DNA from: Cupriavidus basilensis
GTDB taxonomy: Bacteria > Pseudomonadota > Gammaproteobacteria > Burkholderiales > Burkholderiaceae
Direction: 5' to 3'
Assembly (NCBI RefSeq): GCF_000832305.1
Contig: NZ_CP010537.1
Coordinates: 806,001-870,000, forward strand
DNA length: 64,000 bases
Shown piece by piece: positions 1 to 8,988 of this stretch. Both the position numbers and the translations under genes were made by a program. The notes beneath the pieces were generated by a model. The model saw only the letters and a list, made by a program, of their open reading frames with translations, made no database searches and had not been told where the DNA came from. Every line of letters begins with the position of its first letter. The stretch's first letter is position 1.

Positions 1-687
1 GAACCGCGTCTTCGTATAGTACGACGCCCCGAGGCTAACCATCGGGGTCAGGTCCCACAGAACGCCGAATCCGGCTCCGATTCCCCCTGCGTATGAGTCG
101 CCGTGGGTGGGAACGGCGGCAGGACCGCCAGGACCGGCGCCGACCACACCGTTTGCTCGAAACTGTTGCGCGCCAATGATGAGCGACGCGCCCAGCGATA
201 CATTTGAGGCTGGCTTGTAGGTTACCGTTGGACTGGTTCTGACGATCATGAGGCTTGACCGGGCGTCAGCAAGCCCCGGAATCGGTAGAGCTGGCGAGCT
301 GTACTTGGTCCCAAGGCCTGCGCCGGTGACGGACACACCGACGGTCCACCGTGGATCAATTTGATAGTTGAATCCAAAGCCTGGAGCGGGTTGAATGACG
401 TTGGAAAAGTGCGAGTTCGTTTCGGTGCCGAACGAAGCATTTACCCTTGCGGAAACCAGCACACCATACAGGTCCAGCCTTGTGCCGACCCCGGCCATGC
501 CCGCAGGATTGTCTGCCGCAGCGGTCGCTCCTTGGGGGATCGCGATGCCGACGCCGCCCATGCCGGCTGCCAGCGCGCCGTTGGCCGACAATTCTGATCC
601 ATTATTCGCGCGCGCGGTGTTGCACGCTAGGTTGAAGCCCAAGACCAAGAACGAGACAGCCGCTACTTTCTTCCTACGGGGGTACAT
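1..687 (-). CDS. FadL/TodX-like outer-membrane channel protein, 3' end cut by window
   Basis: An open frame of 229 codons runs from an ATG at 687, preceded by a GGAG ribosome site, off the left window edge without a stop. The N-terminus is a signal peptide ending in an ARA|NN-like cleavage site. It is followed by the Gly/Ala-rich stretch AAGMGGVGIAIPQG and then NPAGMAGVG, the pattern found just after the signal peptide in FadL/OmpP1/TodX channels that admit hydrophobic substrates. The rest is alternating beta-barrel-like sequence. FadL proteins are about 400-450 residues, so roughly half is visible. Beside catabolic genes it probably imports the aromatic or hydrophobic substrate; that role is inference. 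A general porin of the same superfamily is the alternative. Confidence 0.72.
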   Translation of the reverse strand, partial: MYPRRKKVAAVSFLVLGFNLACNTARANNGSELSANGALAAGMGGVGIAIPQGATAAADNPAGMAGVGTRLDLYGVLVSARVNASFGTETNSHFSNVIQPAPGFGFNYQIDPRWTVGVSVTGAGLGTKYSSPALPIPGLADARSSLMIVRTSPTVTYKPASNVSLGASLIIGAQQFRANGVVGAGPGGPAAVPTHGDSYAGGIGAGFGVLWDLTPMVSLGASYYTKTRF

Positions 688-1102
688 TTTCGTCTCCGAG
701 TTATATTTGTTCGCGCCACGTGCCACCACCGCTAGCCCGGAATTCGGGCCAAAACAAGGCTTGCATCAGCTTGGACACATCCATTTGTCGGTGTGTGAGT
801 TGATCGTTTTCCCTATTGGCGCGGCACAGATAGCATGAAGGAGGACATGGATGCTGGCTTGCCGGATGTTGCGGTCATTGGGGAATGTTGCTCTGGAAGT
901 TCGAACAAACGGCGCGAGCACGAATCATGTATCGTTGGACTGACTTCCATGAAAATTCCGGTGATCACGTCACGCAACTCCGCACTCCCGCGTGTAGGGA
1001 AGCCGAGAGCGTGCTGGACGCAGCAGAGCACTGTGAATGCTGAAATGGGGAGCGAACGATGAAATGGGAGGCGAGCGATTGTCCGCCACTGAGGGTTACG
1101 GC
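688..1102. other. Intergenic region without a supported gene
   Basis: About 415 bases between the outer-membrane gene and the hydrolase gene. Short frames occur on both strands but none has recognisable protein character. The promoter of the leftward outer-membrane gene must lie here; I could not single out -35/-10 boxes with confidence. Confidence 0.5.
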
Positions 1103-1132
1103 TAGGCGAAGCTGGGATGCCAGCTTCGCCTA
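1103..1132. terminator. Perfect 13-bp inverted repeat downstream of the hydrolase gene
   Basis: TAGGCGAAGCTGG, a 4-nt loop (GATG), then its exact complement. It lies 10 bases past the stop of the leftward hydrolase gene, as a terminator hairpin would. There is no clear T-run on the minus strand, so intrinsic termination is unproven. Confidence 0.45.
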
Positions 1133-1141
1133 CGCGAAGCG

Positions 1142-2011
1142 TTAGTGCGACTTCGTTTCGGTGCGGACCAGGTTTTCTATGGCTCCGATGCCGTCAATTT
1201 CCACCCTTACACGGTCGCCGCTGCGCAGAGGGCGCGGTGGCTTGTGGCCCCAGCCTACGCCTCCTGGTGTGCCTGTAAAGATGACGTCACCCGGCTCTAG
1301 TGTCATGACTTTCGAGAGATGCTCTATCTGGGCATAGCAGTTGAAGATCAGATTCCTGGTGTTGGATTTCTGACGCAGTTCTCCATTGACGAAGCACCTG
1401 ATGGGAAGCTCGTGAGGGTCGTTGATGTCGTCTGCCGTGACAATCCAAGGGCCGAACGGTGCATGCGTATCGAACGACTTCCCGAGAAGGAACTGGGTTG
1501 TCCGGAACTGCCAATCTCTCACGGATACGTCGTTCGCGGCACAGTACCCGAATATGAACTTGTGTGCGTCGCTCTTTGAAACGTGACGGCAACGACGACC
1601 AATGATGAACGCGAGCTCGGCTTCGTAGTCGAGGGCATCCGAGACCATTGGGATTTCGATTGCGGAGAATGGGCCGGTGACTGCCGTCGGCATCTTGGCG
1701 AACCATAGCTGGTCTGTTGGGGGTTCCATCTTGGATTCCGCAACATGATCGGCGTAGTTCAGACCGATGCCAAGAATCTTGCCCGGCCTTGGAACGGGCG
1801 CCAGCAGTGTGACGCCATCGAGCCGAACGTCGGCGCGAACGCGCGTCACCAAGCGGGCCAAAGCGTCTTGCCATTGGCACCAATTCTCAATCAAGTTAAC
1901 GGTGTCAGCGGGTACGCCTGGGATGTGGAGGCTGACGTCAATGATCCCATCATCGACGACGAGGCCAGGGCGTGGACGGCCTGGGGTTGTTTCAAAAGTA
2001 GCGAGCCTCAT
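1142..2011 (-). CDS. Fumarylacetoacetate hydrolase (FAH) family protein
   Basis: 289 residues. The second half carries the FAH-family core: ILGIGLNYADH leading into the fold, the acidic metal-site motif DYEAELAFIIG near residue 128, then VSVRDWQ and a C-terminal GDVIFTGTPGGVGWG loop that closes the active site. Family members hydrolyse or decarboxylate acylpyruvates or 2-oxo-hept-3-ene-dioates late in aromatic ring-fission pathways, usually releasing pyruvate. The ATG at 2011 has a GAGAGG ribosome site. The gene lies 57 bases downstream of the E1 gene on the same strand, so the two may be co-transcribed. Pyruvate release here and pyruvate use by E1 would fit, but the exact substrate cannot be told from sequence. 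Confidence 0.85.
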   Translation of the reverse strand: MRLATFETTPGRPRPGLVVDDGIIDVSLHIPGVPADTVNLIENWCQWQDALARLVTRVRADVRLDGVTLLAPVPRPGKILGIGLNYADHVAESKMEPPTDQLWFAKMPTAVTGPFSAIEIPMVSDALDYEAELAFIIGRRCRHVSKSDAHKFIFGYCAANDVSVRDWQFRTTQFLLGKSFDTHAPFGPWIVTADDINDPHELPIRCFVNGELRQKSNTRNLIFNCYAQIEHLSKVMTLEPGDVIFTGTPGGVGWGHKPPRPLRSGDRVRVEIDGIGAIENLVRTETKSH

Positions 2012-2068
2012 TGGCGACCTCTCATGCTAGTGGGGGTAGACGGTGTCTCGAGAATACTGATCTTGGCC

Positions 2069-4783
2069 TTAACACTCCCATGGAGCTTTCGGATCCACGG
2101 CGATGCCGTAGCGCTCTATGGCTTCCTTGCAGAGCGTTGGGTTGATGCGACCGCTTCGGGCAAGTGATTCAAGGGCTGCGAGGACGATGTGATGGCGGTC
2201 AACCTCAAAAAAGCTGCGCAGAGCGCTCCGCGTGTCGCTACGCCCGAAACCATCGGTGCCCAGCACCGTTAGCCTTGCGTCGACGTAGGGCGCGATGAGC
2301 TGTGGCCATGCTCGTACGTAGTCTGTGGCGACAATTACCGGAGTCTCTCCGGAAAGGGCGCAGCCAACATAACTTTGGCGGGGCTCTTCCTCGGGATTCA
2401 ACCGATTCCATCGCTCGACTGCGCGAGCTTCACGTGCCAGCTCACTGAAGCTCGTTGCGCTCCAGATCTCGGCCTCAATATTCCAGTCGTGCGAAAGCAA
2501 GTCCGCCGCAGCGATTACTTCGCGGAGAATCGCCCCCGAGCCAACAAGGCGCACCTTCTCGCCGGCCTCGGCAAGTTGACTGGCGCCATAAAGATAGAGA
2601 CCGCGAATGATCCCCTCGGCCGCGCCTTCGGGCAGGGAAGGCTGAGGGTAGTTCTCGTTCATCAGAGTGACGTAGAAGAAGACGTCCTCCTGATTCTCTA
2701 GCATGCTGCGCATTCCATGGTCGAGGATTACCGCAAATTCGCCGGCAAAGGCGGGATCGTAGGCACGGCAGTTCGGCACCATTGAAGCGGTGACAAGGCT
2801 GCCTCCGTCCTGGTGCTGCAAGCCTTCGCCGCCAAGAGTCGTGCGGCCCGCCGTGGCGCCAAGCAGGAACCCTCGGGCTCGCTGGTCTGCGGCGGCCCAG
2901 ATGAGGTCCCCAATCCGCTGAAAGCCGAACATGGAGTAGTAGATGTAGAAGGGGAGCATCGGGAGGCCGTGCACACTGTAGCTAGTCGCCGCCGCAACCC
3001 AGGAACTAATAGCTCCGGCTTCGCTGATGCCTTCCTCCAGGATTTGACCATCCAATGCCTCTCGATAGCTGAGGATGGAACCGATGTCCTCCGGTTCGTA
3101 GTGCTGGCCGACGCTCGAGTAGATCCCAATCTGCTTGAAGAGATTTGCCATTCCGAAGGTACGTGCCTCGTCCGCAACGATTGGCACGAGCCTCGGAGCG
3201 AGCGTCTTATCCCTTAGCAGATTGCTGAGCATTCGCACGAAGCCCATCGTGGTCGACATCTCCTTGCCATCGGCTTCTATAGCGAAGCGCGCGTAGTCGG
3301 CGAGCGCGGGGACCTTGAGTGGGGGCGCCTTGATGGAACGGGAGGGTACGTAGCCACCGAGCGCTTCGCGTCGCGCGTGCAGATAGCGCATTTCGTCGCT
3401 GTCCTCCGCTGGTTTGAAGAAATGTAGCGCTTCAGTCTGCTCGTCGGTCAGTGGCAGCTGGAAGCGATTGCGGAAGCTGATGAGATCGTCTCGGTCAAGC
3501 TTCTTCTGCTGGTGGGTCGTCATCTTTCCCTGGCCGGCATCGCCCATACCAAAGCCCTTCTTCGTTTGCGCCAGAATGACCGTGGGCTGTCCGCGATGTC
3601 GGGTTGCTGCATCATAGGCGGCGTAGATCTTGACCAGGTCATGACCCCCGCGTTTCAAACGGTCAATCTGCTCATCCGTAAGACCCTGCGCCAAGCTAGC
3701 CAAGGCTTCGTTTTGGCCGAAGAAGTGTTCCCGGTTGTAACGACCATCCTTTGCAGCGAAGGTTTGGAACTGGCCGTCGACAGTGTTGGAGAATGCTTGA
3801 ATCAGCGCTCCAATTGTGTCCCGGGCAAACAGACCGTCCCAGTCCGAGCCCCACGCCAGCTTGATGACGTTCCAACCTGCCCCGGCAAAGAGTTCCTCCA
3901 GCTCGTCCATGATGCGGCCATTGCCGCGAACGGGGCCATCGAGTCGTTGCAGATTGCAGTTGACGACCCAGACCAGGTTGTCCAGGCGTTCGCGTGCAGC
4001 GAGGGTTAGCGCGGACATGCTCTCGGGCTCATCCATTTCGCCATCGCCAAATACACCCCAGACCTTGCGCCCCTCAGTGTTGAGCAAGCCGCGATGCTGA
4101 AGGTATCGCATGAAGCGAGCCTGGTAGATCGACGATATCGGGCCAATTCCCATTGAGCCGGTCGGGAACTGCCAGAAATCTGGCATCAGCCACGGATGGG
4201 GATAGCTGCAGAGCCCCCGGGCTCCGGCTTTGTTCGCCGTGATTTCCTGTCGATAATGAGCCAAATCGCGCTCTTCGAGGCGGCCTTCGAGGAAGGCGCG
4301 CGCGTAGACGCCTGGCGCGGAGTGTGCCTGGTAGAAGACCAGGTCACCGCCGAAGGAGTCGGTTCGAGCACGAAAGAAGTGATTGAACCCGACCTCAAAA
4401 AGATCAGCTGCGCTAGCGTAGCTAGCGATGTGCCCACCCAGTTCTCCATATGCTTTGTTTGCGCGCACCACCATGGCTAACGCGTTCCACCGCACGATGG
4501 AGCCCAGGCGCTCTTCCATCGCAAGGTCGCCTGGGAAATGTGGCTGCCGGTCTACCGGAATGGTATTGACATAGGGAGTCCCGCGAAGCGGCTTCCAGCC
4601 AATTGACGGGTGTTGGCCCAGTGTCGCGAGCATGTCAAGGATGAAATGTGCCCGATCGCGCCCTACGGCATCGACGAGAGACAGCAGTGCATCGCGCCAC
4701 TCGGCGGTCTCTTGAGGGTCGCTATCGACCAGGGATTGCTCGCCGTGGGCGATGTCGAGAAAGTGTTGGTTTCGATCATTCAT
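2069..4783 (-). CDS. Pyruvate dehydrogenase E1 component-like, homodimeric type, orphan
   Basis: 904 residues, close to the ~890 of E. coli AceE. The thiamine-diphosphate motif is clear: GDGEMDEPESMS leading to a terminal NCN (roughly residues 245-280). Other AceE-type signatures include the SYPHPWLMPDFWQFPTGSMG region, QTKKGFGMGDAGQGKMTTHQ and the C-terminal transketolase-like part. These enzymes decarboxylate a 2-oxo acid and transfer the acyl group to the lipoyl domain of E2. No E2 or E3 gene is visible nearby, so it must borrow housekeeping subunits or serve a special 2-oxo acid, as proposed for stand-alone homologues such as MdeB. It heads the leftward pair with the FAH gene. Function as an E1 is secure; the physiological substrate is not. 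Confidence 0.88.
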   Translation of the reverse strand: MNDRNQHFLDIAHGEQSLVDSDPQETAEWRDALLSLVDAVGRDRAHFILDMLATLGQHPSIGWKPLRGTPYVNTIPVDRQPHFPGDLAMEERLGSIVRWNALAMVVRANKAYGELGGHIASYASAADLFEVGFNHFFRARTDSFGGDLVFYQAHSAPGVYARAFLEGRLEERDLAHYRQEITANKAGARGLCSYPHPWLMPDFWQFPTGSMGIGPISSIYQARFMRYLQHRGLLNTEGRKVWGVFGDGEMDEPESMSALTLAARERLDNLVWVVNCNLQRLDGPVRGNGRIMDELEELFAGAGWNVIKLAWGSDWDGLFARDTIGALIQAFSNTVDGQFQTFAAKDGRYNREHFFGQNEALASLAQGLTDEQIDRLKRGGHDLVKIYAAYDAATRHRGQPTVILAQTKKGFGMGDAGQGKMTTHQQKKLDRDDLISFRNRFQLPLTDEQTEALHFFKPAEDSDEMRYLHARREALGGYVPSRSIKAPPLKVPALADYARFAIEADGKEMSTTMGFVRMLSNLLRDKTLAPRLVPIVADEARTFGMANLFKQIGIYSSVGQHYEPEDIGSILSYREALDGQILEEGISEAGAISSWVAAATSYSVHGLPMLPFYIYYSMFGFQRIGDLIWAAADQRARGFLLGATAGRTTLGGEGLQHQDGGSLVTASMVPNCRAYDPAFAGEFAVILDHGMRSMLENQEDVFFYVTLMNENYPQPSLPEGAAEGIIRGLYLYGASQLAEAGEKVRLVGSGAILREVIAAADLLSHDWNIEAEIWSATSFSELAREARAVERWNRLNPEEEPRQSYVGCALSGETPVIVATDYVRAWPQLIAPYVDARLTVLGTDGFGRSDTRSALRSFFEVDRHHIVLAALESLARSGRINPTLCKEAIERYGIAVDPKAPWEC

Positions 4784-5180
4784 AGGTAATCGGCAGGGGC
4801 GTCAGCGCGTTCAGCAACCTCTTGGCCAAATTTCGTCCTGGCGTTTGCGCTGATTTTTGATGGGCGGCCATGGGACCAGTCTTACGTAGGATGCATGGCC
4901 GGCCGCGGCGGGGCTGGAAGAATCGTGCGGTACTTGGGGAAACTTGCGGAGGAATCTGAGGCCATCATGAGGAAGGAGCGCGACTGTCCGGAACTGGTAC
5001 TCCGTGATGGCGGACTCTGCTCTCGGCGGTTGCTTGGGGAGAATCAATCGCAATCAATCCACAGTACCGCACGGTTCCGGGAGAGATTCATCCGTTCTCC
5101 TCCATACTGAGCCAGAGTGCTATCCGCGTGTCTTCTTATGCCTGGTGCCGAGAGGACAATGTACGAAACAAGTATTGATA

Positions 5181-5636
5181 ATGGATGTTGATATGGGTCA
5201 TTTGACCATTGATCAAAGTACCTGGATTTCTATCTCGCAGACCATCGCAGACCATGTCTGGCTCATTGACAACAACATGGCCGATCGGGCGATAGATCTC
5301 TTCGCAGAAGGAGCTCGTCTGGAGTTTGCCAAGGGCGCCCCGGTGCCAGCTGTTTATGACGGGAAAAAATCCGTTGAGGGATTTCTCAAGGCGCGCGCCG
5401 CGCAGCGGGATGGGGTTAGTCGCCACATTGTTACCAACGTCAGGATGATCCGCCAGGAGGACGGCAGCGTTTTGGCGACGTCCCTTGTGACACTTTATCG
5501 AGGTAATGCCGGAGAGCGGAGTACAACGGCAGCAGTGATAGCCGATGTGACGGAGACCTACGTTCTGGAGCCAGACCAGGTCTGGCGAATCATGGAACGC
5601 GTCGTGATGCCAGTGCTGTTGGCCAATGCAACATAG
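5181..5636 (+). CDS. SnoaL-like / NTF2-fold protein
   Basis: 151 residues from the ATG at 5181; a second ATG at 5193 is possible and neither has a strong ribosome site. The segment from about residue 15 (ISQTIADHVWLIDNNMADRA, then DLFAEGARLEF) and the HIVTNVRM stretch match the alpha+beta cone of the SnoaL/NTF2 superfamily. Members include small polyketide cyclases, dehydratases and beta subunits of ring-hydroxylating dioxygenases. No unambiguous catalytic His/Asp pair can be assigned. It stands alone, transcribed away from the E1 gene, and is probably an accessory enzyme of the aromatic cargo. Confidence 0.6.
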   Translation: MDVDMGHLTIDQSTWISISQTIADHVWLIDNNMADRAIDLFAEGARLEFAKGAPVPAVYDGKKSVEGFLKARAAQRDGVSRHIVTNVRMIRQEDGSVLATSLVTLYRGNAGERSTTAAVIADVTETYVLEPDQVWRIMERVVMPVLLANAT

Positions 5637-6087
5637 TGTTGAGGCCGTCACGTCGACGGCCGCCGATAGGGATAGGGATAGGGAGGCTCTGCACGTAGTG
5701 GATGAAGCAAACTGACCATGCTCGCCGGCTCGACGATTCATGGCAAGCACATCCGCCGGCTAATTGGGGACGAGATGAACCGCGTGGTGCCGTGAGTCGA
5801 TCTGGTGATGCTGATCGCTCCGTACGCCCCGGAAGGCAAGTGCGGCAGTACACCGCACAACTCATGACTTTGTCGCGCTGTCCAACTTGTGGATGGCGCG
5901 CGGCAAACTGTGGCTGCCGGGGACTGAGCGCGTTTCTGGCTCGGGCCGATGCCTCGCGCGCAGCCCGCGAATGCTGCTCTGCGCGTGCCAGACAGCTTCG
6001 CTCCGGTCTGATAGGTTGGCGTCGTGGCACATTCGGCTTCCTGTCAAACATCCAGGCACAGTCGATTCGCGTTTGTGCAGAGCATCC
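5637..6087. other. Intergenic region, no supported gene
   Basis: About 450 bases between the convergent SnoaL-like and AraC-type genes. Several overlapping frames exist on both strands, none with recognisable domains. It may be decayed sequence; I see no tRNA, terminator or mobile-element end. Confidence 0.45.
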
Positions 6088-7032
6088 CTAGCGATTCAGT
6101 AGCCGATATTCGCGTGGCGTGCAATCCATGATTTGTTTAAACGCGCGGGCGAATTCGCTCGGGCAGGAGAATCCGACCTCTAGTGCGATGGTTGTTATGG
6201 GCGTCCGCGAGGACTTAAGCAAGTCTGATGCCTTCCGAATTCTGAGGTTTAGCAGATACTTATATGGCGGAACACCGAATGAAGTCTTGAAAGCGCGAGT
6301 GAAGTGGAAGCGGCTGAGACCTACCCGTTCCGCCAAGGTTGCAAGATCAATCTTCTGATCCAGATTCTCTGATACAAATTCTCTGATGATGTTCCGTGCC
6401 CGAGACGAAAGGCCTCCCGAGCAACGCGATGATGAGGCGCTAACGTCGTTCTGTGCGTAGCGCACTTCCACGGCGAGCATCTCCACCAATGTCTCGAGAT
6501 ATAGCGGATCGACAGGCTCTCCATCGCTTCCAGAGCAAAGTTGTCGAAGCCTGTCTGAAAGTGGAAAAAGCAGATGTCCGGTGAGACCGAGAGAAGGGTG
6601 TAGGGGACTGCGGGTAGGTGTGGTTTCGGAATCCGCCTGGCCATGATCATCCTTGACCGATACAAGGATGCAGCCAATGTTGCTGCCTTGCCTAGCGAGC
6701 GCATGAAATTCTGTGTTTGCGGGGACGACATCAATTCCTCGATCTAGAGGGGATGATGTGGCAGAGCGCAGCCCGGATACGTGCCGCTCTCCGTCGACGA
6801 AGCTTCCACGGTCGAAAATCATGAACGTGTGTTGACTGCGACGAAACCGTGCGGAGTGAGGCTTGGCGCCGACCGATACCCTATGAATAGAGCACCATGG
6901 TGTATCCAGCAATGATGCAACGGGCACATCGATCAAATCTGCCGTCGCCAACTCCGAATATCCCAGGTTCTTCCACCAGTGGAAGTCGCCGGCGATTCCG
7001 CGGTTCGCCTCTTCGCGAGGGATCAAGGACAT
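6088..7032 (-). CDS. AraC/XylS-family transcriptional regulator
   Basis: 314 residues. The C-terminal ~100 residues hold the two helix-turn-helix units of AraC/XylS proteins: IDLATLAERVGLSRFHFTRA, FKTSFGVPPYKYL, then ITTIALEVGFSCPSEFARAF ending FKQIMDCTPREYR. The N-terminal ~200 residues are the variable sensor half (TFMIFDRG, HALARQGSN). It is divergent from a TetR-type gene across an AT-rich spacer. Regulators of this type commonly activate aromatic degradation genes in response to substrate or an intermediate, so it is a likely activator of the cargo operons. Effector and target sites cannot be read from the sequence. Confidence 0.85.
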   Translation of the reverse strand: MSLIPREEANRGIAGDFHWWKNLGYSELATADLIDVPVASLLDTPWCSIHRVSVGAKPHSARFRRSQHTFMIFDRGSFVDGERHVSGLRSATSSPLDRGIDVVPANTEFHALARQGSNIGCILVSVKDDHGQADSETTPTRSPLHPSLGLTGHLLFPLSDRLRQLCSGSDGEPVDPLYLETLVEMLAVEVRYAQNDVSASSSRCSGGLSSRARNIIREFVSENLDQKIDLATLAERVGLSRFHFTRAFKTSFGVPPYKYLLNLRIRKASDLLKSSRTPITTIALEVGFSCPSEFARAFKQIMDCTPREYRLLNR

Positions 7033-7228
7033 GTTTGTCTCCTATCAGCGGCGACTCTGGGGGCGCCTCCAGTTTACGCTTGGTTCCCTCGAAGTATATA
7101 AACGTATAAAATAAATTTAAACCGGTAAAAACCCGCACGAATATGCGCAATAAAGCACGTTTTTTTTGCTGAATGTGGCTGAGGCGGTATATTTGTGAAT
7201 GCACCGTACGTTAGCGGCAGGGGGTCAC
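7033..7228. promoter_or_regulatory. AT-rich divergent promoter region (araC-type / tetR-type)
   Basis: A 196-bp spacer between two divergently transcribed regulator genes. Around 7093-7130 it contains a strikingly AT-rich tract with TATAAA and TATAAAATAAATTT, unlike the surrounding sequence and suitable for -10 elements in both directions. Auto- and cross-regulation by the two flanking regulators is the natural expectation but is not demonstrated. Confidence 0.55.
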
Positions 7229-7915
7229 ATGAGTGAGACAGCGGCAGCAGAGCCTAGCCGGCGTTCGGTAGGCGAAAAGCGAGCGATGACGAAGGGCGGC
7301 CAATCTTCCAGGGTGGATGGCACGACACGAGCCCAAATTCTTTCGTCGGCGATGCGATGGTTCGCGAGGCGTGGGTTCGATGGCGCTTCGGTCACCCAGA
7401 TTGCGGCTGACGCAGGTGTGCCCCAGCCACTAATCAACTATCACTTTGGAACCAAGCTTAAGCTTTGGCAGGCTTCCGTCGACTTCCTGTTCGATGAATT
7501 GATCAAGGACCTGGCCATTTTCAGTTCGTCGCTGCGGGACCTGGAGCCGGTCGATGCGTTGAAAGTCACACTACGACGTCACGTCGAATTTGTGGCGCGC
7601 CGGCCAGAATTCTTCATGATTGCCATTGTCGAGGGGCGCGAAGATACAGAGCGCCTGGCATACCTTATGGAGCGGTACATCAACCCGCTTAACAAGACAA
7701 TGGAGGAGCTGATCCTGGCAGCTCAAAAAAAGGGGCAGATCAAAAACGCTCCCGTTTTGAACTTACTTGAGATCATGATTGGCGCGACCATCATCTTCTT
7801 CGGGCCGTCAGCAGCTTTTCGGTTCTCAGAGGCATTTCTGACAGAGGGAGCGGGCCCGAGCGTTCGACACGCAGACGTTGTGGTTGACGTCCTGTTCCAC
7901 GGTTTGGCACTCTGA
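7229..7915 (+). CDS. TetR/AcrR-family transcriptional regulator
   Basis: 228 residues from the ATG at 7229, chosen over the ATG at 7199 because AGGGGG lies just upstream. The TetR DNA-binding domain is near residues 32-80: RAQILSSAMRWFARRGFDGA, then VTQIAADAGVPQPLINYHFG and TKLKLWQASV. The C-terminal ligand-binding half includes FVARRPEFFMIAIVEG, similar to repressors that control small-molecule catabolism. It lies upstream of the cargo operon beginning at 8390 with a 474-bp gap. It probably represses that operon or its own promoter until an aromatic ligand is bound. Confidence 0.85.
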   Translation: MSETAAAEPSRRSVGEKRAMTKGGQSSRVDGTTRAQILSSAMRWFARRGFDGASVTQIAADAGVPQPLINYHFGTKLKLWQASVDFLFDELIKDLAIFSSSLRDLEPVDALKVTLRRHVEFVARRPEFFMIAIVEGREDTERLAYLMERYINPLNKTMEELILAAQKKGQIKNAPVLNLLEIMIGATIIFFGPSAAFRFSEAFLTEGAGPSVRHADVVVDVLFHGLAL

Positions 7916-8389
7916 GCACATCGGGTGCCCAGGTAATCGGATTGACGGCGCGCGCTTGGCGACGGACTTGCGTGGCCGCCTCCCTGAAGTCGTACCCACA
8001 TCAGCATCGCCTTCCTTCGCGTCGTTGTTGATACTCCGTTGCTCAGCTCTGAGTCTTGCAGCAGCCTCTTCCGCAGGCTACTAAACACAACGTCTTCCTA
8101 TTGTGCGACGCACAAGCCTCGCTCGGCAACCGGAGACGCATATTCCCACAAGCAATCCACATTACAGCAATGTTCACACAGTGGTGTTGCCGAGGGTTGT
8201 CAATACTTCGTGCAATGGCAAATCAAGCTGTACGTGGCGATCCCCGCTTGCCGAAGTCCCGGCAGAAGCCTTGGTTTGCGATCCGAGAGAAATCGCTACC
8301 GGATTCCGGGAGCGTCGCTACCTGCGCAAGAGCATAGCTAACGAGCGCCTTTTCGATCCCCGGGGCGCCAAAACAAATAGGAGACGACA
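7916..8389. other. 474-bp leader of the aromatic operon, no gene seen
   Basis: This stretch separates the TetR-type gene from the first catabolic gene. No convincing coding frame is present. It must contain the operon promoter and operators. I saw no strong sigma-70 or sigma-54 consensus, so I leave the promoter unplaced. The ribosome site of the next gene (TAGGAGACGAC) sits at its right end. Confidence 0.4.
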
Positions 8390-8965
8390 ATGACGACATC
8401 TCGCGCGGCAACGCCGCCTGCCAAGTTCGCGCACTTTGTTCTGCGAACATCCCGCTACCAGGAGGTTGTCCGGTACTACACCAACCTCCTATGCGCACAC
8501 CCGTCCTTTGCAAACGACGTGTTGACGTTCCTCACGTACGATGAGGAACACCATCGAATCGCCGTACTCAATGTGCCCGAGCTCGCAGATCAACAGGCAG
8601 GAGTCGCGGGAGTTCATCACGTTGCATTTACCTACGGCTCGCTGGCAGAGCTGATTGGTAACTACGAACGTGCCAAGGAGCTCGGCATCGAACCAGTCTG
8701 GTGTACCAATCATGGTCCGACCACGTCGCTCTACTACCGTGATCCGGATGGGAATCAACTCGAGCTGCAGGTGGAGAACTTCGACACCATCGAAGAATCG
8801 ACCAGATTTTTCTATTCTCCGGAATTCGCCGAGAACCCAATTGGCGTCGACTTTGATCCGTCGGAGCTTGTTCGTCGCTTTCACGCGGGCGAGTCCGAGG
8901 CCGGACTCAAGAAGCGCCCACATGTTGGCGCTCGCCGCTTCGACTCCACCGTAAAGATTGTTTGA
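8390..8965 (+). CDS. VOC-superfamily protein (extradiol dioxygenase/glyoxalase fold)
   Basis: 191 residues. Paired beta-alpha-beta-beta-beta modules of the vicinal oxygen chelate fold are visible: AHFVLRTSRYQEVVRYYTNL at the start, GVHHVAFTYGSLAEL near residue 73, and YYRDPDGNQLELQVENF near residue 115. His 15, His 75 and the Glu of NQLELQVE are the probable metal ligands. At this size it is a single-domain protein, smaller than classical two-domain extradiol dioxygenases (~300 residues). Such proteins occur in aromatic catabolic operons as dioxygenases, isomerases or lyases. It is the first gene of a run of six, 23 bases before the flavin monooxygenase. Confidence 0.8.
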   Translation: MTTSRAATPPAKFAHFVLRTSRYQEVVRYYTNLLCAHPSFANDVLTFLTYDEEHHRIAVLNVPELADQQAGVAGVHHVAFTYGSLAELIGNYERAKELGIEPVWCTNHGPTTSLYYRDPDGNQLELQVENFDTIEESTRFFYSPEFAENPIGVDFDPSELVRRFHAGESEAGLKKRPHVGARRFDSTVKIV

Positions 8966-8988
8966 TTGCGTAGCAGAGGTTAACTCCC

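Noticed and set aside
5637..6087. Several 60-150-codon frames on both strands
   Set aside because: Arg/Ala-rich high-GC shadow frames without domains, ribosome sites or neighbours that would support them.
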